A DNA stretch of 60,046 nucleotides, from the NCBI RefSeq assembly GCF_014230055.1, contig NZ_JACHVA010000132.1, positions 1-60,046 on the forward strand, in the 5' to 3' direction. Source of the DNA: Puniceicoccus vermicola. Its GTDB lineage: Bacteria > Verrucomicrobiota > Verrucomicrobiia > Opitutales > Puniceicoccaceae. Of this stretch, positions 18,721 to 26,583 are shown piece after piece. The notes below the pieces were generated by a model. It did not search any database. It was not told the origin of the DNA and worked only from the letters and a program-made list of their open reading frames with translations. Every line of letters starts with the position of its first letter. The stretch's first letter is position 1. The translations under genes and the position numbers were made by a program.

Positions 18721-19690
18721 GCATGACTTGAGTCGTGCGCTCCCCCCCACCGCTTCTACGCAAAGGATCAAGCCGTAGCATCGGCGCTTCGCCGATGACT
18801 CATCCTGCCTCTCCGAATCGCCGCCCGCTCCAACGCGTGGGAGCAGGGATGCTCCCACCACCATGCCTTTCCCTCGCGACCGACTAAAGTCGGTACAACA
18901 AACCCGCTTCAACGCCAGAAAACGATTCTGGGGCCATTCGATACCATCCCCCGTACGCGCATGACTTTAGTCGTGCGCTCCCCCCCACCGCTTCTACGCA
19001 AAGAATCAAGCCGTAGCGTCGGCGCTTCGCCGATGGCTCATTTTGCCTCTCCGGATCGCCTCCCGCTCCAACGCGTGGGAGCAAGATGCTCCCACCACCA
19101 TGCCTTTCCCTCGCGACCGACTAAAGTCGGGACAACAAACCCGCTCCAACGCAAAAAACGATTCTTAGATCATCCGATTCCCATCCCCCGTACGCGCATG
19201 ACTTGAGTCGTGCGCTCCCTCCACCACCGCTTCTACGCTAAGGATCAACCCGTAACATCGACGCTTCGCCGATGGCTCATCTTGCCTCTCCGGATCGCCG
19301 CCCGCTCCAACGTGCGGGAGCAAGATGCTCCCACCACTATGCCTTTCCCTCGCGACCGACTAAAGTCGGGACAACAAACCCGCTCCAACGCAAAAAACGA
19401 TTCTTAGATCATCCGATTCCCATCCCCCGTACGCGCATGACTTGAGTCGTGCGCTCCCCCCACCACCGCTTCTACGCTAAGGATCAACCCGTAACATCGA
19501 CGCTTCGCCGATGACCCATCCTGCCTCTCCGAATCGCATCCCGCTCCAACGCGCGGGAGCAAGATGCTCCCACCACCATGCCTTTCCCTCGCAGCCGACT
19601 AAAGTCGGTACAACAAACCCGCTCCAACGCCGAGAACGATTCTGACGCCATCCGATCCCGCCCCCCGTACGCGCATGACTTTAGTCGTGC
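18721..19690. repeat. Tandem repeat with exact 238-bp period, four units plus a partial
   Basis: GCATGACTTGAGTCGTGCG or its GACTTTAGTCG variant recurs at 18721, 18959, 19197, 19435 and 19673, a constant 238-bp step. Each unit carries several hairpins: CGACTAAAGTCGG, TCGGCGCTTCGCCGA and GTGGGAGCA...TGCTCCCAC. Open frames crossing it are not credible genes. 18434-18720 and 19691-19826 hold nothing I can identify. Confidence 0.92.
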
Positions 19691-19826
19691 GTATCGTCTT
19701 CACGCCTACCCCACCGTGGAAGACGATGCTCCCTTTTTCGCTCTGCGAGCTACGCAGGGCAAGCGCCCAGATGCCCTGCCGCTCGAAGATCAACGCCTCC
19801 TGAATTCGGCCAAACCACTCCCGCCC

Positions 19827-20516
19827 CTATCTTCGGGGCCTGCGGATCGGCAGATCGGACAACCGCAACGGGCGCCTCAACCGGCTCCGCAAATCCGCAC
19901 AGAGGACGATGAGGATCTGAGCGGTCAGGAAGGTATCCCCCGCCGCAGTGTGACGATCCACCACCTCGATCCCCAGTTGCATGCAGACTTCTTCCAGCGA
20001 AGGTGGCCGCTGATTCGAGTAGCCAGTCCGCCGAAAGGCGGTCAGTTCCTGCATGGCGAGATGCGCGGTATCCAGAGACCAATTGCGCAACTTGACTCCA
20101 CAATGCTCCCGCATCGCACGATTCAAAAGACACAGATCAAACCCAATGTGATGACCGACCAGCAGATGACTTCCAAATAAAGGGAGGCACTCTCGAATTA
20201 CTTCGGATTCCGGTCGTCCTTCCGCCGTCTTCGACGGAAGAATACCGTGCACTTCGATCGCCTGGTTCCACTCCGTTTCCGGCTGATAGATCGTCCATTC
20301 CCGAAAACTGCCAATGACCATTTCGCCCCGATCCACTGCGACGGTCGCCAGGGAGAGCAATTGATCCTTCGCCCGATCCAGACCCGTGGTCTCGGCATCC
20401 AAAACCACAAGATGCGAGTCTTCCACTTTGGCCCGACGGGAGAAGGATTTCCGGCAGCCCTTCCAGTATTCGGCCACAACCGGATCGGAGGGAGGCGACT
20501 GGAAAAATCGAAACAT
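19827..20516 (-). CDS. DnaQ-family 3'-5' exonuclease
   Basis: This 229-aa DEDD-type exonuclease has motif I LDAETTGLD (about 39-47), motif II in VGHHIGFDLCLLNR, and motif III HTAAGDTFLTAQ with the His-x4-Asp pattern (DEDDh). It resembles the epsilon subunit of DNA polymerase III but lacks the clamp-binding context; stand-alone members of this type are often encoded next to CBS-DUF294 proteins. Its start lies 9 bp after the stop of that gene, so the two are one operon. Confidence 0.88.
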   Translation of the reverse strand: MFRFFQSPPSDPVVAEYWKGCRKSFSRRAKVEDSHLVVLDAETTGLDRAKDQLLSLATVAVDRGEMVIGSFREWTIYQPETEWNQAIEVHGILPSKTAEGRPESEVIRECLPLFGSHLLVGHHIGFDLCLLNRAMREHCGVKLRNWSLDTAHLAMQELTAFRRTGYSNQRPPSLEEVCMQLGIEVVDRHTAAGDTFLTAQILIVLCADLRSRLRRPLRLSDLPIRRPRR

Positions 20517-20525
20517 TCGGCAATC

Positions 20526-22475
20526 CTACAGTTGGAAGTCCATCCGGACCGAGGTTTGTAACAGGTTCAAGACGTCAAATACATTGGTCAACTGGGACTT
20601 CTCCAACTTGCTCAGGGAATTGGGTTCGATGAAACGGCCACTGTCCTGCCGTCTCAACCCGGTTCGAATCCTCAGGCGCAGCAGGAAATCATAAGCCTCA
20701 TAGGCCAAGCGGGCCACCTGCGCATGGGTCGCGTCGAACTCCTCGAGCTGCTCGAAGCGTCCCCCCGTCGAGTAGTGTCGCATGAGCCGATAGCGCAAAG
20801 CGTAAATGCGGGCCGCATCTCGAAGAGGCCCCAATCCGCGGCTTTTGATGTCGAACTCTCCCGCGCGCTCCCCCTTGCGTTCGACGACGAACTGTCCCCA
20901 GAAGTTGAGCGGAGGCGGCACGGCCACGATCATTCGAGCAAGCCGCTTTTGCATCGGAAGATTTCCCGCCAGCGAATCGAAGATCAACTCCCGTAAACGC
21001 AGGCACATTTCCGCATCCCCGGCAACGCAACGAAGGTCGAACAAGACAATCGCCCGCAAGGTCGAATCCCCCCGGGTGAAATCGTAGCTCCGGATCTCCT
21101 GCCCCCACTCGGTTTCGGTTTTGCACCAGCGGGGGTTACAGGCCATCACGCCTCCCTGGCAGCGGGTGAAACCGCAGACCGTGAGCTTCTCAATCACACG
21201 ATCCGCAAACTCCAAAAAGACTTTCCGATGCTTTTCATCGAGGTCGGGGTCACCGGTCGACGAAAACACCAACGCGTTGTCCATATCCGTTCGCAACACC
21301 TGTTCCCGCCTGCCATCGCTGCCGACGGACATCCAGGCCCAGGATACGTCCGGCAAGGACTTCCCTTTCTCCCCCATTTCCGCGGTCACCATTGCGATCA
21401 ACTTCTGCGTCAACTCGTCGTAGAGCTCGGCGCAGATCTGCCCGAGAAACACCCCGGAAAGGCCGGCTTCGACATAGCTCCGGGCAATCTGCTCGATCTC
21501 GTCGCACAATTCGCTCAACCGAGAGTCGGATCGGGCATCCCGAATTTCCCGAATCAATCCCGCCGGATGTTGTCCGCTTTGCGCCAAGAGGTCCTTGTGG
21601 GTGCACACGTCGAGCGCCTTGCTCTCCGGAGTGCCATCCTCCGTCACGCAGACCTGGGGAACCCGCGACCGCATCATCAACAGGGTCGCTGCGGTCGCAC
21701 TCGATTGCGGCGCCACCGTGATCACCGGGCTCGCCATCACTTTGCGAACCGGATCCAACGAGTCATTTCCCTGGACGATGACCCATTTCACCAAATTCAC
21801 ACTGGTTACGACCCCGAGAGGACGGCGTTCCTCGTCGACCACCAAGATCGAAGGGACCCGTTTGGACACCATCAACGCCGCGGCCTCCTTGATGGGAGCC
21901 TCGGGCAGACAAGTGAGCAACCGGGCCAAAGCTCTTGGCTGAATCAACTGCGCCCCTTCCAGATGGGACTGCAAGATCGTTCGCTTCCCCTTCAGGCGGG
22001 ATTCCTCGGGCACGCTGACCTTGGCCCCGATGCGCGTCGACCAGAACAGATGTCGCCGGACATAGTAGCGCGCGGAGTCGTTGTCCTGCAGTTGTTCTTT
22101 GAAGAGATCGCCCGGGACGACATAGAGCAAGGAATCCTCCTCGACCACGGCATTCACCTTGAAAGGCTCATTCTCCAGAAGTGCCGTCAGCCCGAGCAGA
22201 TCTCCCACGTCCCGCACGTCGACCAATTCGCTCGTCCCATCATTTTCCCAGTAGTATTCGATTCTCCCCAGCGAAAGAAAAAAGAGATCTCCCTGATGGG
22301 CCTCTCCCTGTTTCCAGAGAGATTCTCCCTTGGCCAGCGCCCGCACCCGCGACCGTTGCGCCAGATTCCACACCGCTTCTTCCGGCATCAAACTGAACGG
22401 CGGGAACTGCCCCAAAGCCCGCGCGATGCGGTCGGGGATCTGGTTCTGAGAGCCTGATGAGGGGGTCGACATCAT
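20526..22475 (-). CDS. cNMP-binding / CBS-pair / DUF294 nucleotidyltransferase-like signalling protein
   Basis: This 649-aa cytoplasmic protein has a cyclic-nucleotide-binding-like domain (about 20-140), two CBS domains (about 175-300), and a putative nucleotidyltransferase domain with MSVGSDGRREQVLRTDMDNALVF (near 375-400), followed by the DUF294 C-terminal domain. The GS...R.EQ...TD.D pattern matches the catalytic core of the family. Such proteins are usually found with acetate/solute uptake genes and an exonuclease; here only the exonuclease remains. ATG 22475 is used; an upstream TTG is less likely. Confidence 0.88.
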   Translation of the reverse strand: MMSTPSSGSQNQIPDRIARALGQFPPFSLMPEEAVWNLAQRSRVRALAKGESLWKQGEAHQGDLFFLSLGRIEYYWENDGTSELVDVRDVGDLLGLTALLENEPFKVNAVVEEDSLLYVVPGDLFKEQLQDNDSARYYVRRHLFWSTRIGAKVSVPEESRLKGKRTILQSHLEGAQLIQPRALARLLTCLPEAPIKEAAALMVSKRVPSILVVDEERRPLGVVTSVNLVKWVIVQGNDSLDPVRKVMASPVITVAPQSSATAATLLMMRSRVPQVCVTEDGTPESKALDVCTHKDLLAQSGQHPAGLIREIRDARSDSRLSELCDEIEQIARSYVEAGLSGVFLGQICAELYDELTQKLIAMVTAEMGEKGKSLPDVSWAWMSVGSDGRREQVLRTDMDNALVFSSTGDPDLDEKHRKVFLEFADRVIEKLTVCGFTRCQGGVMACNPRWCKTETEWGQEIRSYDFTRGDSTLRAIVLFDLRCVAGDAEMCLRLRELIFDSLAGNLPMQKRLARMIVAVPPPLNFWGQFVVERKGERAGEFDIKSRGLGPLRDAARIYALRYRLMRHYSTGGRFEQLEEFDATHAQVARLAYEAYDFLLRLRIRTGLRRQDSGRFIEPNSLSKLEKSQLTNVFDVLNLLQTSVRMDFQL

Positions 22476-22744
22476 TCCGAACAATTTTCTCTCCTTATTC
22501 CTCGCTCCGGTCGGAAGCCACCCCGCAGTGACTTGACAGTCAATCCAGCCGGAAAAAGGACCAATCCTTTAACACAAGGAATTATCCAGATTCGGGAGAA
22601 TTCTGCAAGTGAAGGATCGTCCCCCAGAAACACCGCAGATTGATTCGATCTCAGGAATGCCGAGGTGTTTGGTCGCGAGCGGAAGAACCGCCAGAATGCA
22701 CCTGTTCCTGAGCCGTCAACCTCGATCAAACGCCTCTAGATCCG

Positions 22745-23212
22745 CTAAACCACCGGCTTTCGCCGATAGAATAGCAGCCCGGGCATGGCCAGGCCGACCG
22801 CCAATCCCGCGACTATGAAAATGGCGCGCAGACCGTTCTCCAGCGCCTCCGAAAGGAGAACATCACTCAATCCGGACCGCTCGATCTCCGCCAAGGCCAA
22901 TAACGCCGTAAAGGCGTAAACGCCGGGAATCATCGGAATCATCGCCGCCACGGTGAAAACCTTGGGGTGCGCCCGCAAATGTCGCGCCCAATACACCCCC
23001 ACCATACTCACGGTGGTAGCCGCGAGGAAGGTCGCCCACTCGATGTGGAGATTCCCGACATGGATTAACAAGAACCGCAAGCCGTGGCCCAAGGCCCCTC
23101 CGAGCGCGCAGAACTTCAAAGCCTCCCGCGGGACGTTGAAAACCAAGGCAAATCCCACCGCCGGCACCGCCGCCAACAACATATCCTGTAAAAGTGATCC
23201 CAGTAAGTTCAT
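22745..23212 (-). CDS. ThrE-type exporter, C-terminal-half protein (YjjB-like)
   Basis: This 155-aa membrane protein has four to five helices, including MLLAAVPAVGFALVFNVP, FCALGGALGHGLRFLL and VAAMIPMIPGVYAFTALLAL (the conserved PxxPG). It matches the C-terminal half of threonine/serine exporters. The true start is ATG 23212, whose ATGA overlaps the stop of the partner gene; the longer upstream reading is a shadow of that gene. In E. coli the equivalent pair YjjP/YjjB has been linked to succinate export. Confidence 0.85.
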   Translation of the reverse strand: MNLLGSLLQDMLLAAVPAVGFALVFNVPREALKFCALGGALGHGLRFLLIHVGNLHIEWATFLAATTVSMVGVYWARHLRAHPKVFTVAAMIPMIPGVYAFTALLALAEIERSGLSDVLLSEALENGLRAIFIVAGLAVGLAMPGLLFYRRKPVV

Positions 23213-23994
23213 TTGATCCACGCCCAGGCGTCCCACACCGTCATTGCCAACAAAATACCCGCACAGGAAGCCGCACAAAGCAGGCCAGCCATCACGCCCC
23301 GCGCGATTCCCGTATTCACATATCCCTTCACCATATCCGAAACCGAATTGATGAGGGGAAATCCCGGCACCAGCAGCAAAACACTCGCGGCCATCGCAAT
23401 CTTGGGGGTTCCCACAAACCCGAGAATCAGCCCCTGCGCCGCAATCGAGGTCGCGACAAATGCGGCGATGGCGAAATTGACCAGAGGATTGAAATGCAGA
23501 TGAGCCAACTGGTGCCGCGTCGTCATGGCGACAAAGCTCGCGACGAAGGTGAGTCCGGAGGCGGGAATGTCCGCGCCCGCGAGACGAGCGAAGCAAGCGC
23601 ACGACAGCCCGATCATCACGGCAACCACCCAACGATTGTAGCGATCCTGACTGATCCCCTCGAGCTCGCGCGAGACGCCATCTACGTCTAGGAGCCCCTC
23701 CTCGGCCTTGAGCATGATGCGCTGTACCTCCGTCACGGCCCGCATGTTGATCCCCCGATCCACATTGCGGCGAACGGTCGTATCGCTCCGCCCTTGAAAA
23801 ACGGTGGTGATGGTAATCCCGTTCGCCGTCAATGCCACCTCTACCTGATCCATACCCAGGGCCACGCCGAGTCGCCGACTCACTGACTCCACCAAGACAC
23901 TCTCCGCGCTGAACTGCATTAGGACGATGGCCGTCTGCACGCAGAGCTCGGTGACCCGATGCTGATCCGATTCCGAAAATTCGATCATATTCAT
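23209..23994 (-). CDS. ThrE-type exporter, N-terminal-half protein (YjjP-like)
   Basis: This 261-aa protein has a cytosolic N-domain (about 1-125) with the family's FSAESVLVESVSRRLG and TVFQGRSDTTVRRNVDRGINM, followed by about five membrane helices, including ILGFVGTPKIAMAASVLLLVPGFPLINSVSDM with the PGxP-type motif. The start MNMIEFSESDQ (ATG 23994) is chosen over a longer frame. It forms the exporter with the overlapping downstream gene. The substrate is unknown; a dicarboxylate such as succinate would suit the neighbouring module, but Ser/Thr is also possible. Confidence 0.85.
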   Translation of the reverse strand: MNMIEFSESDQHRVTELCVQTAIVLMQFSAESVLVESVSRRLGVALGMDQVEVALTANGITITTVFQGRSDTTVRRNVDRGINMRAVTEVQRIMLKAEEGLLDVDGVSRELEGISQDRYNRWVVAVMIGLSCACFARLAGADIPASGLTFVASFVAMTTRHQLAHLHFNPLVNFAIAAFVATSIAAQGLILGFVGTPKIAMAASVLLLVPGFPLINSVSDMVKGYVNTGIARGVMAGLLCAASCAGILLAMTVWDAWAWIK

Positions 23995-24626
23995 ACTTAC
24001 TTGCCGATCGAGCCGTCTCTCCCCTCCCCGGGATCGATGACCTCGTAAGGCCCGATGGATCGATTCCATTCCGTTATATTCGCCTTGCGCGGCAACGGAA
24101 GGTCAATTCCAACAATGCCCGAAATTTTCAGTTCTTTTCCGGAGCAAAAGGCGGTCATCCATAGAATTCCCCTCCTACTCAGAGGCATATCTTTACCGCC
24201 AAATCCGGTGAGCCACTCAGCCTTGTCCAAGCCCTTGATTGAGAGGCGATTCTTCCTGTGGTTTGACCTCGTTCGATTGCTCCTTCTTAAGGCCGAAGGT
24301 CTTATTTACCCGAGCCTCGGGCGACGCCCGAGGTAAAACGGATGGGATGGTAGGTAGGCTGAAAGCGCTAAAGCACGCTTTCAGCGTGCCCATTTCTTGC
24401 TTTGGGATCCTCGGGCGTTGCCCGAGGCTATTCTTGAATGGCGCTTTTAGCGCACCGATGGACCTTCGCGAATCCAGCGAAAACCTGAACCCAATCTAAG
24501 CTCCTTGTCATCAGCATTGTCGTCGACTCGAAGAGACGAAAAAATGTGTACAAGGACTTACCCGTATGGGGAGGTTCTGCGTCCGGATTTATTCGCAAAC
24601 TAGTACAATGCGGGGTCCCTTCCCGA
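23995..24626. other. Gene-free stretch with small hairpins
   Basis: I see no credible gene. Two similar hairpins occur, GCCTCGGGCGACGCCCGAGG near 24315 and CCTCGGGCGTTGCCCGAGG near 24411, plus GAAAGCG...CGCTTTC near 24361 and a GCGCTTTTAGCGC near 24440. They look like dispersed intergenic repeats; none is placed as a clear terminator. Confidence 0.5.
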
Positions 24627-24840
24627 ATGGCACTGGTTTAAGAACTATTGCGAAGATAATCTGGCGATTAGCACGTCGAAAAGAACCCCTCCACCGCCTG
24701 ACGGCGGTCCCCCTCCCCTCCAAGCAGGGGAGGAGTCTCTACTTAAATTTTCAACTCCCCTCCTACGAGTAGGAGGGGGGGACCAGCGCCAGCTGGTGGG
24801 GTGGTTTCGCGATGAGTAGATATCCTTAAACCAGTGCCAT
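24627..24840. mobile_element. MITE-like element with 16-bp terminal inverted repeats
   Basis: ATGGCACTGGTTTAAG (24627-24642) is repeated in perfect inversion as CTTAAACCAGTGCCAT (24825-24840). Between them are about 180 bp without a gene, holding an inner inverted repeat (CCCCTCC...GGAGGGG type) around 24706-24800. The flanks ATGCGGGGTCCCTTCCCG (24608) and ATGCGGGGCACCTTCCCC (24839) look like imperfect direct repeats. A short non-autonomous element is the simplest reading. Confidence 0.55.
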
Positions 24841-24868
24841 GCGGGGCACCTTCCCCGCGTCTCCTCTT

Positions 24869-26578
24869 CTACTGCAACGAAAGCTTGATCAGGCGCTGAT
24901 TACCCCAATCCACAAGAACAGCCCGGTTTCCGGCGGCATCGATCATTTGCGGTTCGCTCAGCGACGTTTCCAGGCCTTCGCTCTGAAATTCAGCCAACAG
25001 ATCCGCGGAACCGCCCTCGATTCGGAAACAGACAACGCGATTGTTTTCCGTATCACTCACCCAAAGAACCCCCTCGCTCTCAGTGATGTAGATCTTCCCC
25101 CCGAACTGATCCCCCTCCCAGGAGTTCCATCGGCTCACCGGACTGATCTTCGCCTCGCTCTCTTCGAAAACCACGATCTCCCCTGCGGAAGCGACGAGCA
25201 ACCGACCATCGACGGATCGCGCCAAGCTCGTGACCTCCGGCACTTCCTGCCCCAAATCGAGGTCAAAAGACGCATCCGTCTTCCGGAAACCTCCATTCGG
25301 ATTAAGGAGGAGTCGAACCGCGTCTCCCGCTTCATTGGCTACGATGGCCACATTCGGTCCATTCTCCTGGGCATAGACCACCATCCCGGTCGGATTCTCG
25401 GGCAATTCTTCAACCGTGCTCGATGTCTTCTTACTCTGTTCGTCGTAAGGCCGGTGCATCAACTTCGGAGTTCCCCGGTAAAGAAAGGGGAAGATGACCT
25501 GACCATTCTCCGAGAGGGCTCCCTGGACGGCCCGCCAATCGCGGGAGTTAAAAGACGTTTCCCCTTTTAAAATCGCGGAGGGACCGTCGGACCAGTTCCA
25601 AAATCCTGAGTAAAACCATACTCTGCCCCCGTCATCGAGAACAACCGTTCCCGGAAAGTGGATACTGCCGAGGCGGCGCTCCAAGAGAAAGGCCTGCTTT
25701 TCCTCATCGTACCGCAGCAGGTGAATCACCCCGATCGGGCCCACGGCCGCATAACGGTCTTCTCCCAAGTGAGCCATTCCGCGGGGGAGATAGAGCTCCC
25801 CATCCTCCGGGAGGCTTCCGATGAAGTATCCGGAGCTGCCCCCGTAAACGACCCCGGGCTCGGGAGTGTAGTCGAGGTTTCGGCGGGACAAAGTCATATG
25901 CCAACCGAACTCAAAAACGTAACCATTGACCACCTGATGCAAAGAGCCTAGCGGCGTGGGACGGATTTCCCGTTCTCTTTCCGCTTGATAGGACCAGGTG
26001 CCGCCGACCACGACCTCACCGTCCTCAAAAATGTCGACGGTGTTGATCCGGTCCCCTTCCGCGGCTTGGCCGATCTCCACAAACTCGTCGGAGGTCGGAT
26101 CATAAATTCCCACGACCTTCGCCGCAGTGACCAACCCGATCTTACCGTCCATGGCATTCAAAGAGATCTCTTCCACTCTCCGATCGACCTCTTGAGGCTC
26201 GGTTCCGGACGGGGCGGTAATGGGTAAGGTGAAGAGTCGATCCCCGGACCGCAAGACCACGAGATCTCCCACAACGACAAGGCTCCTCGATTCATGATGC
26301 TTCTTCTCACAGGGAAAATCGCCGAGCATCCGTCCGTCCGGAGAGAGGCGAAGAACATTCTGCGTTCCGCCAAAGCTCCAAAGCGCCCCGAGGCGATCAT
26401 ATCCCAGCCCAGAAGAACTGCCGTTCGTGCTGTATTCCGTTCCCTCGAAGTGAACGAGAGTCGAACCATCGTTCCCCGAATTTCCCAATACGCCATCCAA
26501 GCGAATCGAATCCCCGGAAGCCACACTCAGGCTCACGAGCAAGCCGACGACAAAAAGCATTAGATTTTTCGAATTCAT
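24869..26578 (-). CDS. Secreted beta-propeller (NHL/SMP-30-like) protein, copy A
   Basis: This 569-aa protein starts MNSKNLMLFVVGLLVSLSVASG, a signal peptide, and continues DSIRLDGVLGNSGNDGSTLVHFEG. The body is a run of propeller-type blades (YDRLGALWSFGGTQNVLRL, DDGGRVWFYSGFWNWSDG, SEGVLWVSDTENNRVVCF) and ends NRAVLVDWGNQRLIKLSL. It is clearly paralogous to the protein at 56953-58713. It lies 5 bp after the large lipoprotein gene, and the same gene order occurs in copy B, so the pair is a conserved unit. Function unknown; carbohydrate binding is an inference from the partner and the locus. Confidence 0.75.
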   Translation of the reverse strand: MNSKNLMLFVVGLLVSLSVASGDSIRLDGVLGNSGNDGSTLVHFEGTEYSTNGSSSGLGYDRLGALWSFGGTQNVLRLSPDGRMLGDFPCEKKHHESRSLVVVGDLVVLRSGDRLFTLPITAPSGTEPQEVDRRVEEISLNAMDGKIGLVTAAKVVGIYDPTSDEFVEIGQAAEGDRINTVDIFEDGEVVVGGTWSYQAEREREIRPTPLGSLHQVVNGYVFEFGWHMTLSRRNLDYTPEPGVVYGGSSGYFIGSLPEDGELYLPRGMAHLGEDRYAAVGPIGVIHLLRYDEEKQAFLLERRLGSIHFPGTVVLDDGGRVWFYSGFWNWSDGPSAILKGETSFNSRDWRAVQGALSENGQVIFPFLYRGTPKLMHRPYDEQSKKTSSTVEELPENPTGMVVYAQENGPNVAIVANEAGDAVRLLLNPNGGFRKTDASFDLDLGQEVPEVTSLARSVDGRLLVASAGEIVVFEESEAKISPVSRWNSWEGDQFGGKIYITESEGVLWVSDTENNRVVCFRIEGGSADLLAEFQSEGLETSLSEPQMIDAAGNRAVLVDWGNQRLIKLSLQ

Positions 26579-26583
26579 GATTC

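Noticed and set aside
18460-19793. Short frames in the 238-bp repeats
   Set aside because: 238 is not a multiple of 3, the frames change between units, and the sequence is dominated by hairpins.
22745-23632. Longer 295-aa version of the YjjB-like protein
   Set aside because: The first 140 residues are an out-of-frame shadow of the overlapping YjjP-like gene; the membrane protein starts at 23212.
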